32,900 nt of DNA from Armatimonadota bacterium. GTDB lineage: Bacteria > Armatimonadota > Fimbriimonadia > Fimbriimonadales > ATM1. Where the stretch lies: contig JAJPJR010000008.1 of assembly GCA_021324165.1 (NCBI GenBank), positions 1 through 32,900 of the forward strand, given 5' to 3'. Shown piece by piece: positions 20,455 to 27,424 of this stretch. The position numbers and the translations under genes are program-made. The notes under the pieces are model-generated. The model was given only the letters and a program-made list of their open reading frames with translations, was not told where the DNA came from and made no database searches. Every line of letters starts with the position of its first letter. Position 1 is the first letter of the stretch.

Positions 20455-22887
20455 ATGCTCACTTCGATCCTTCTTGCGCTGAATCTCGGTTTCGGCAATC
20501 AAAACGCCGCGTTTCCAACGCTGCTGGTCATCGGGAGGACAGGAACCGGCGGACGGGCGTCGCTGCCAACCGACGCGGTTCAACAAAAGTTTGTGGATGA
20601 AGGCGTTTTTTCGGTGAAAGAAGGCGACACGGTTCGTCTTCCGAACGGCTCGGTTCGAACGTGGGAAAAAATCTCGCCCGGAACTGACGGCGTTTTTCGC
20701 TCGAACGCGCTTCAAGGTGGTTGGGCATATGCCGAACTCCAGTCTCCAACCGAACGGATCGCGATTTTGGAAGCCGCCGGACACAGCATGGCATACGTAA
20801 ACGGAGTTCCCGAACCGGGCGATCCTTACAGTTATGGTTGGCTGAAAGTTCCAGTGCGGTTGACTGCCGGAACGAACCGATTTCTTTTCGCTGCCGGAAG
20901 GGGATCGCTTCGCGCATCGCTTTCCCAACCGAGATCGAGCTGTTATATGAGCGCGGACGACGCCACGTTTCCCGATTTCGTGGTTTCGGATAAATCTAAA
21001 CATTGGGCTGCCGTGGTGATTACCAACGCAAGCGATCAAGACGCTGATGATTTGACGATCGAAACGGAATGCGCAGGCAGAAAACTCCGCAATCCGCTGC
21101 CCTCGGTTCCGAGGCTCGGCATAAGAAAAGCCGGTTTTCAGATGTTCGCTCCGGGAGCGAAAACCGAAGGCACGGCCAAGGTTGCGATTCGGCTTATCCG
21201 CAGCGGCAAAACGATTGACCAGATGACGATGGATTTGCGCGTGAGAAAACCGGAAGCCTCGCGCAAAATCACATTTGTCAGCAGGATTGACGCCAGCGTG
21301 CAGTATTACGCGCTGCAGCCATGTTCGGATCGAAAAAACTCCAGCCCGGCGCTGATCCTTACGCTTCATGGCGCGTCGGTGGAAGCGATCGGTCAAGCCG
21401 ACGCCTATTCACCAAAGAGTTGGGCGAACATCGTTGCGCCGACCAACCGCCGCCCCTACGGATTCGATTGGGAAGATTGGGGGAGAATGGATGCAATCGA
21501 GGTTTTGAATCAAGCCAAGAAAACCTTTCCGTTCGACAGCCGCCGCGTGTATCTGACTGGACACTCGATGGGGGGCCACGGAGCGTATCAGATCGGATGT
21601 CTGTTTCCAGGCTTATTCGCCGCGATCGGCCCAAGCGCTGCGTGGATCAGCTTTGATAGTTACACAGGATCGCGTTTTGCCGCGAGCCCGGCTCCGCCGC
21701 AGCAGATGATGGAACGCGCGATGAGCCCAAGCAGAACCGAAAACTTGATTCAAAACTATGCCGACCTCGGCATGTACATTCTGCACGGCGACAGCGACGA
21801 CAACGTTCCCGTTACCGAAGCGCGCAAGATGAAACAGATGCTGAGCGGTTTTCACAACGACTTTACGGTTTTCGAACAGCCGGGCGCTGGCCACTGGTGG
21901 GAAAACTCCGATGAGCCCGGAGCCGAATGTGTGGACTGGCCGCCGATGTTCGACTTTTTCGCGCGAAGGCAGATTCCTTCGAATTCTGAGGTGCGCCATG
22001 TGCGTTTCTTTACACCGTGTCCCGCGGTCAGTTCCAGCCGCGCTTGGATCGGCATCGAACAGCAGATTCATCCTTACGTTCTGAGCAGCGTGGATGCGAC
22101 GGCGTATCCGCTCAAGCACAGTTTTGAAATTAAAACGGACAACGTGAGCCGATTGCGGATAGAGTTGGCCGCGGTTCGTTCGGGCGGGCAGGTGTCGGTA
22201 AACATTGACGGGCAGAGTATCGCAAACATTCCGCCGCCGCAGGGCGGAACGCTTTTCTTAGTGCGAACTTTAGGGGTGTGGAAACAGGATTCCGGCATGG
22301 ATGAGAACCAGAAAACCAGTTTACGCGGCGGCGCGTTCAAAGAGTCGTTCACCAATCGAATGGTGTTCGTTTACGGAACGCACGGATCGCCGCAAGCAAA
22401 CCGATGGAGTTTCGAAAAAGCGCGGTTCGATGCGGAAACGTTTTACTATCGCGGAAACGGATCGGTGGATGTCGTTTCCGACGATGCGTATCTGCGCGGA
22501 GCATTTAAAGGAAGGAACGCAGTGTTTTTTGGAAACGAAAGCGTGAACGCAGCCTGGAAGATGGTCGAGGCAGCGGATGAAACCCATCTCGATGCGGGCG
22601 GCGCTCGGTTGGGAGCGATCTGGTCTTTTTCAGGCCCCGTCACCGGTCTGCTCACCCGCCCCAGCGGGGATGATCTGTTTTCAATGAACGCGTTTGTTGG
22701 AGGCACCGACGCGCGGGCGATGCGCGCGGCCGACCGCCTGCCTTATTTCGTTTCGGGAACCGCGTATCCCGACGCGATGTTCTGCTCGCCCGATGTGTGG
22801 CAGAGCGGCGCCGAAGCGATCCTTGCTGCGGGGTTTTTCGGCAGCGATTGGAAGTGCGCATCGGGCGACTGGTTCATTCGAAAGTAA
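20455..22887 (+). CDS. Large secreted alpha/beta hydrolase (peptidase/esterase-like)
   Basis: This 810-aa protein probably has an N-terminal signal (LTSILLALNLGFGNQNAA). Residues about 25-270 look beta-rich (AILEAAGHSMAYVNGVPEPG, then RLTAGTNRFLFAAGRG). The alpha/beta hydrolase core is at about 290-510: LILTLHGA oxyanion strand, nucleophile Ser371 in GHSMGGHGA, acid Asp448 in HGDSDDNVP, and His480 in GAGHWWEN. This layout recalls PHB-depolymerase/prolyl-oligopeptidase-type esterases. A further 300 residues follow with no recognised domain (MVFVYGTHG, then DAYLRGAFKGRNAVFFGN). No transmembrane anchor. The substrate is unknown. It follows the aldo/keto reductase by 2 bp and converges on the Gfo/Idh gene with a 14-bp overlap. 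Confidence 0.85.
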   Translation: MLTSILLALNLGFGNQNAAFPTLLVIGRTGTGGRASLPTDAVQQKFVDEGVFSVKEGDTVRLPNGSVRTWEKISPGTDGVFRSNALQGGWAYAELQSPTERIAILEAAGHSMAYVNGVPEPGDPYSYGWLKVPVRLTAGTNRFLFAAGRGSLRASLSQPRSSCYMSADDATFPDFVVSDKSKHWAAVVITNASDQDADDLTIETECAGRKLRNPLPSVPRLGIRKAGFQMFAPGAKTEGTAKVAIRLIRSGKTIDQMTMDLRVRKPEASRKITFVSRIDASVQYYALQPCSDRKNSSPALILTLHGASVEAIGQADAYSPKSWANIVAPTNRRPYGFDWEDWGRMDAIEVLNQAKKTFPFDSRRVYLTGHSMGGHGAYQIGCLFPGLFAAIGPSAAWISFDSYTGSRFAASPAPPQQMMERAMSPSRTENLIQNYADLGMYILHGDSDDNVPVTEARKMKQMLSGFHNDFTVFEQPGAGHWWENSDEPGAECVDWPPMFDFFARRQIPSNSEVRHVRFFTPCPAVSSSRAWIGIEQQIHPYVLSSVDATAYPLKHSFEIKTDNVSRLRIELAAVRSGGQVSVNIDGQSIANIPPPQGGTLFLVRTLGVWKQDSGMDENQKTSLRGGAFKESFTNRMVFVYGTHGSPQANRWSFEKARFDAETFYYRGNGSVDVVSDDAYLRGAFKGRNAVFFGNESVNAAWKMVEAADETHLDAGGARLGAIWSFSGPVTGLLTRPSGDDLFSMNAFVGGTDARAMRAADRLPYFVSGTAYPDAMFCSPDVWQSGAEAILAAGFFGSDWKCASGDWFIRK

Positions 22888-23908
22888 CAAACTCGCCGGT
22901 TTCTGCGCTCTCGAGCGCACCAAAAACTAGCCGCATGGTTCCCACGTTGGATTGCAGCGAACACGCGGGTTCGCGGTTTTCTGCCACGGCATCCATCAAG
23001 TCGGCCATCGGTCCCAAAAAAGCGTCGGGGAACCATTTTTTTTGGGGAGTAAAGACCAGCGGCCCGCCGTCGCGGCGCTGCAAACGCACGGTTTCAAAAT
23101 CGCAAAAGATGGAGCCTTCCTCTCCGTCCAGCACGATATTCATTCCCCAAGGCTCGGGCGTCATCACTTTGTTGTTGAAGCAGTGTTCGGCAGTCAGGCC
23201 GTCGCCGAAATCAATCACTGCCGAATAGATCACAGGGCTGATATGCTTTTGGCCGGGCACGCTTGCGTGCATCGCAGCCACACGTTTCGCTTCGCGCCCA
23301 GCAAAAAACCGAATCAGATCGAAATAGTGCACGCCGTGATCTACCAGCGTCATGTTTTTTTGGCGCACATACCAGGTGTTCGGATCATCCTGCCATCCCC
23401 GCATTTCGAACCGGATGAAGTTCAGCCTGCCGACCGCTCCCCTATTGAGCAGGATTTTGACAGCCGCGTGCGTCGGCGCCCACCGGGCTTGTTGATTCAC
23501 TTGCACTTTTACGCCTGCGGTGTGCGACATCTGCACGAACTGTTCGATTTCGGCCATCGAGTGCGCCACCGGCTTTTGAATCAAAATCTGCTTTCCGTGT
23601 TTACAGCACGCTTCAAACGCCTCGCGCCTTCCGTTCATATGAATGGCGATGTCTACGATATGAACATTTTCGTCCGACACAAGCTCTTCAAGACATTTGT
23701 AAATGCGCGGGATGTTGAAGGCGGCGGCTGTTTTGGCGGATGCTTCCGCATTCAGATCGAAGCATCCGATCGGCGTGATTCCTGCCGCCTGATAAGCCTT
23801 CAAATGCGCGATGTTCATAATCTCGCCGCAGCCGATCACGGCAACGTTGATTCCGCGGGCTTTTGGAGGTTTCGGCGCTGCCTGTTCTTCGGTGATGTGC
23901 CAATTCAC
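22874..23908 (-). CDS. Gfo/Idh/MocA family oxidoreductase
   Basis: This 344-aa NAD(P)-dependent sugar or cyclitol oxidoreductase has a Rossmann motif INVAVIGCGEIMNIAHL near residues 20-36. Strand and helix follow (GITPIGCFDLNAEASAKTA), then the family lysine in ILIQKPVAHS, where Gln stands in place of the usual Glu of EKP. HGVHYFDLIRFFAG is the catalytic DxxxH-type region in the C-terminal domain. The frame extends to TTG 23923, but GTG 23908 is preferred because TATACT ends exactly 6 nt before it. The substrate is unknown. It is divergent from hemW with a 22-bp gap. Confidence 0.92.
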   Translation of the reverse strand: MNWHITEEQAAPKPPKARGINVAVIGCGEIMNIAHLKAYQAAGITPIGCFDLNAEASAKTAAAFNIPRIYKCLEELVSDENVHIVDIAIHMNGRREAFEACCKHGKQILIQKPVAHSMAEIEQFVQMSHTAGVKVQVNQQARWAPTHAAVKILLNRGAVGRLNFIRFEMRGWQDDPNTWYVRQKNMTLVDHGVHYFDLIRFFAGREAKRVAAMHASVPGQKHISPVIYSAVIDFGDGLTAEHCFNNKVMTPEPWGMNIVLDGEEGSIFCDFETVRLQRRDGGPLVFTPQKKWFPDAFLGPMADLMDAVAENREPACSLQSNVGTMRLVFGALESAETGEFVTFE

Positions 23909-23914
23909 GCGCAA

Positions 23915-23920
23915 AGTATA
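23915..23920 (-). promoter_or_regulatory. -10 element of the Gfo/Idh gene (leaderless type)
   Basis: The minus-strand TATACT, a near-consensus hexamer, ends exactly 6 nt before GTG 23908. It shares positions 23919-23920 with the opposite-strand -10 of hemW, so the two RNA polymerases would compete for the same bases. Confidence 0.6.
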
Positions 23921-23924
23921 CAAT
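23919..23924 (+). promoter_or_regulatory. -10 element of hemW (leaderless type)
   Basis: TACAAT (within TATACAAT) ends exactly 6 nt before GTG 23931 and overlaps by 2 bp the -10 box of the divergent Gfo/Idh gene. No Shine-Dalgarno or clear -35 element. Confidence 0.6.
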
Positions 23925-23930
23925 TCACGA

Positions 23931-25025
23931 GTGAACCCGATCGCCGTTTATGTGCACATTCCGTTCTGCCCATCCAAATGCGGCTATTGCGATTTCAACA
24001 GTTATGCGATGGAAGGCGAGATTATGGAGCGGACGACCCGCGCCATCATCGCCGAAATCGAGCGTTCGGAACAGCGGGGAAGACCGGCCAAATCGCTGTT
24101 TTTTGGCGGGGGAACGCCCACGTTTTTGTCTGCGGCTCAGCTGCTGAGGATTCTGGACGCCGTTGTTTGCGCTCATCCCCCAACCCAGCGGTGCGAAATC
24201 ACCAGCGAAGCAAACCCTGGCACCGCCGATGCAGGGAAGTTCAAACAGATGCGAACCGCCGGCTTCAACCGCCTGAGCCTGGGGGCACAGAGTTTTCAAG
24301 ACGGCGAACTGCTGCGGCTGGGGCGCATCCACAAGTCCGATGAAACCGTCCGCGCCGTCGCATCCGCACGCGAAGCAGGATTCACCAACCTCAATCTCGA
24401 TCTGATGTTCGCGCTTCCCAATCAAACCGACGCCGTTTGGCAGGACAATCTTTACAAAGCCCTCGCGCTGAATCCTGAACATCTGAGTTTGTATTGCCTG
24501 ACCATCGAGCCGAACACCGCGTTTTACAAACAGCAGAAGCGCGGCATGCTCACGGTTCCAAATGAAGAAGCGCAGATCAGAATGTACGAATCGTGCGCAA
24601 AGACCGCTGCTCAACACGGCTTGTTTCAATACGAAATCAGCAACTACGCCAAACCAGGCTTCGAATGCGTGCACAATTTGACTTATTGGCGCGGAGAAGA
24701 GTATGCCGCATACGGCCCTGGAGCGGTTTCACGAATCGGCTCCGTTCGTCAAACGCGCGTAAAACATCCCGCAAGATATTGCGAAGCGGTGGAAAACGGC
24801 TTTAGCCTGTATTGCGAACAAGAAAGCCTGACCGAAAACGATCTGCGAACCGAAAAAATCATGCTCGGACTCCGGTTGAATCGTGGCGTGAACGCGGAAG
24901 TTTTGGACGCGCAGGCTGCGAACCGAGTGATCGCGCGCGGATGGATCGAAAAAACTGAAAACCGATTCCGCCTGACGCCCGAAGGCAGGCGGTTTTGCAA
25001 CCAGGCGATCCTCGAACTGATTTAG
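23931..25025 (+). CDS. hemW: Radical SAM protein HemW (coproporphyrinogen oxidase-like, heme chaperone)
   Basis: This 364-aa radical SAM protein has the cluster motif CPSKCGYC (Cys13, 17, 20), which lacks the extra Cys that follows in HemN. It also has the HNLTYW motif (HNxxYW) assigned to heme binding in HemW. Other features are LFFGGGTPTFL, EITSEANPGT, and LSLGAQSF with LLRLGRIHKSD. HemW proteins are thought to handle heme for insertion into respiratory proteins, not to oxidise coproporphyrinogen. The GTG 23931 start fits the family N-terminus IAVYVHIPFCPSKCGYC and the -10 box 6 nt upstream. The stop overlaps that of priA tail-to-tail (TTAG 25022-25025). Confidence 0.94.
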   Translation: MNPIAVYVHIPFCPSKCGYCDFNSYAMEGEIMERTTRAIIAEIERSEQRGRPAKSLFFGGGTPTFLSAAQLLRILDAVVCAHPPTQRCEITSEANPGTADAGKFKQMRTAGFNRLSLGAQSFQDGELLRLGRIHKSDETVRAVASAREAGFTNLNLDLMFALPNQTDAVWQDNLYKALALNPEHLSLYCLTIEPNTAFYKQQKRGMLTVPNEEAQIRMYESCAKTAAQHGLFQYEISNYAKPGFECVHNLTYWRGEEYAAYGPGAVSRIGSVRQTRVKHPARYCEAVENGFSLYCEQESLTENDLRTEKIMLGLRLNRGVNAEVLDAQAANRVIARGWIEKTENRFRLTPEGRRFCNQAILELI

Positions 25026-27424
25026 AGCAGGCTTTGAGGATCAATATCCACGGTGATGCGCACACCGCCGGTGCGCCGGGGTGCAGCCGCAGATTCCAAC
25101 AGTTTTGTGGCAGTCTCGTTCGAAAACTTGACCACAAGATGCCTTCGATACTGGCCGGCAAGCCTCGAAATCGGACAGTCGCTGGGGCCGGCGATTTCCA
25201 GTTCCGCATGCGCGCTGAGTTCGGCGGCGATTTTCGATGCGGCCGCGGTTGCGGCGGAGTAGTTTTCAGAAGTTGCGACGATGTTTGCAAGCCGCACAAA
25301 CGGCGGATAACGCGTGATCTTTCGATCCCCGATTTCCGCTTCGAAGAACGGTTCATACGCTTGCGTTGCGGCGTGGCGGATGGCAGGGTGTTCGGGTTGA
25401 AACGTTTGAATCATCACGCGGCCAGGCCGATGCCTGCCGGCCCGCCCCGCAACCTGAGTCAAAAGTTGAAACGTGCGTTCGGTGCTCCGAAAATCCGGCA
25501 CGGCAAGTCCCACATCGGCCATCACAACTCCCACAAGAGAAACGTTCGGAAAATCGAGCCCTTTTGCGATCATCTGCGTGCCGATCAGCACATCAATTTC
25601 GCCTGCCCGAAACTGCAAAAAAATCTCTTCGGCTGCGCCGCGCCGAGACGCCACATCACGATCCAGCCTTGCAGCACGCACGCCTGGGAATTTCGCGCGG
25701 ACAAACTCTTCGACCTTCTCCGTTCCAATTCCAAGCGTTCTGATGCGCGTGCCTCCGCACACTGGGCACAACTTCGGTGCGCGCTCTTTGAATCCGCAAT
25801 GGTGACACCGCACCTCGCGCACCGCCAAGTGAAAAACGAGCGCAACCGAACAGTTGGGACATTTGGGACAGTGCCCGCAATCCCGGCACACCAGGCCGTG
25901 AGAATAAGCGCGCCGGTTCAAAAACAGCAGCGCCTGCTCCTGCCTTTCAAATGTCTGCTCGAGCGCTTCCATCATCTTCGCACCTAAAAGCGACGGCTTG
26001 CCTTCGCGGAATCCCTCCCGCAGATCGGCAATCGAAACTTCAGGAAGCGAAAGGTCGGTTGCCCGGCGGGGCAGCGTCAGGCGCTCGATTTCACCGGTGG
26101 TCGTTCGATGAAAACTCTCGATCGCCGGCGTGGCCGAGCCCATCACCACCGTCGCGCTGCTCTGCGCCGCGCGGAATTCCGCCACCGCCCGCACGTGGTA
26201 GCGGGGAACCGAATCCTGCTTATAACTCGACTCGTGCTCTTCGTCAATCACGATCAGTCCGATGTTTTCGAGAGGAGCGAAAATCGCGCTTCTTGCGCCG
26301 ACAACGATCGGTGTTGCACCTTCGCGCGCCATTCTCCAATGCCGAAGACGTTCGCCCGCAGACATCGCGCTGTGCATCACGGCGATCGCGTTTCCAAACC
26401 GCCCCCTAAGGTGCGAAATCGTCTGCGGCGTCAAAGCGATTTCAGGAACCAGATATAAAACCTGTTTTCCGAGCGACAGCGCCTCCGCTGCGCATCGAAG
26501 ATACACTTCGGTTTTGCCGCTGCCCGTAACTCCAAACAGAAGAAACTTCTTTCCTTCGCCAGATCGAATGGATCGAGTGATCGCTTCGATCGCGTTTTTC
26601 TGCTCGCTTGTGAGCCGGTTTGGTCCGGAATCCATCGGCGGAGCGGGCTTCTCTGCCGCAAGAAGCATTCCCGCATCGAAAAGATCTTTGATGGTTTGGC
26701 TGCTTGCGCCCGTGGTTTCTGAAATCTCCGCAGCGGTGAGCGCCGCCTTTTGGGTTCCTGCAAGCCGCTGAAGACACGCCGCCTGCGCGGGTTTCTTTTT
26801 CAGGTTCTCGGCGATGAACCATGACACCGAATCCGCATCGGCGAGGCGCAGCAGTTTCTCGCGAGTCCGCCGCTCTTCTGGAAGGTACGAAACCGTTTCC
26901 AAAATCCCCATCCGAATCAGGGCGCGGGCTGCGCTTCTCCGGCCCGACTTCACGCGCCCCAATTTCGTTATGTTCATTCTTCCGCCGTTTTGTTGTATCA
27001 ATTCAAGCAGTTCATGCTGGGCAGTTGACAGGTTTCCATCCGCCTTTTCCTGCTTCAGCACCACGTCGGTGCGAAGTCTCGGGCGGAGGCCGGGAGGCAT
27101 CGCAGCCGCCACAACGCTCGAAAGCGGAGCGAGGTATTCGCTCGAAATCCATTTCAAACAGTCGAGGAGTTCAGCGCGGATGTTCAGCCCCTGAATCACC
27201 GAAGAGATTGCGCGGAACTTTTGCACCTTGGCGCTGACTTCAGCAGGCATCTCAAACGATGTGGACAGCACGAATCCAGAAACCGTCCGCGCACCGAATG
27301 GAACCAAAACCGCGTCACCCGGCTGCACACGCATCCCTTCAGGAATCTCATAGGTGTACGCGTTCTCTTCGATCGGCGCGCTCACATCGGGAGCGACTTG
27401 CGCATATCGCGGCGTCTGGTTCAT
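25022..27424 (-). CDS. priA: Primosomal protein N' (replication restart helicase PriA)
   Basis: This 800-aa superfamily 2 helicase restarts stalled replication forks. The N-terminal 3'-DNA-binding domain (about 1-110, YTYEIPEGMRVQPGDAVLVPFG) and a winged-helix region come first. The helicase core follows: Walker A GVTGSGKT (298-305), DEEH (394-397) in place of the usual DEAH/DEGH, and GSATPAIES. A zinc-binding insert contains nine cysteines between 513 and 556 (CRDCGHCPKCPNC, CHHC, CPVC). Motifs V/VI read IGTQMIAKGLDFPNVSLVGV and QVAGRAGR. Length is somewhat above the E. coli protein (732). ATG 27424 overlaps the mutS stop by 4 bp, so the two are translationally coupled. Confidence 0.96.
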   Translation of the reverse strand: MNQTPRYAQVAPDVSAPIEENAYTYEIPEGMRVQPGDAVLVPFGARTVSGFVLSTSFEMPAEVSAKVQKFRAISSVIQGLNIRAELLDCLKWISSEYLAPLSSVVAAAMPPGLRPRLRTDVVLKQEKADGNLSTAQHELLELIQQNGGRMNITKLGRVKSGRRSAARALIRMGILETVSYLPEERRTREKLLRLADADSVSWFIAENLKKKPAQAACLQRLAGTQKAALTAAEISETTGASSQTIKDLFDAGMLLAAEKPAPPMDSGPNRLTSEQKNAIEAITRSIRSGEGKKFLLFGVTGSGKTEVYLRCAAEALSLGKQVLYLVPEIALTPQTISHLRGRFGNAIAVMHSAMSAGERLRHWRMAREGATPIVVGARSAIFAPLENIGLIVIDEEHESSYKQDSVPRYHVRAVAEFRAAQSSATVVMGSATPAIESFHRTTTGEIERLTLPRRATDLSLPEVSIADLREGFREGKPSLLGAKMMEALEQTFERQEQALLFLNRRAYSHGLVCRDCGHCPKCPNCSVALVFHLAVREVRCHHCGFKERAPKLCPVCGGTRIRTLGIGTEKVEEFVRAKFPGVRAARLDRDVASRRGAAEEIFLQFRAGEIDVLIGTQMIAKGLDFPNVSLVGVVMADVGLAVPDFRSTERTFQLLTQVAGRAGRHRPGRVMIQTFQPEHPAIRHAATQAYEPFFEAEIGDRKITRYPPFVRLANIVATSENYSAATAAASKIAAELSAHAELEIAGPSDCPISRLAGQYRRHLVVKFSNETATKLLESAAAPRRTGGVRITVDIDPQSLL

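Noticed and set aside
23909-23923. Gfo/Idh start at TTG 23923
   Set aside because: That start would lie upstream of and inside the TATACT -10 box; GTG 23908 fits the spacing seen at other genes.
22952-24343. 463-residue open frame on the plus strand opposite the Gfo/Idh gene and running into hemW
   Set aside because: It mirrors a well-supported gene on the other strand, has low-complexity His/Arg/Phe-rich composition and no recognisable domain. It is a codon-bias shadow.
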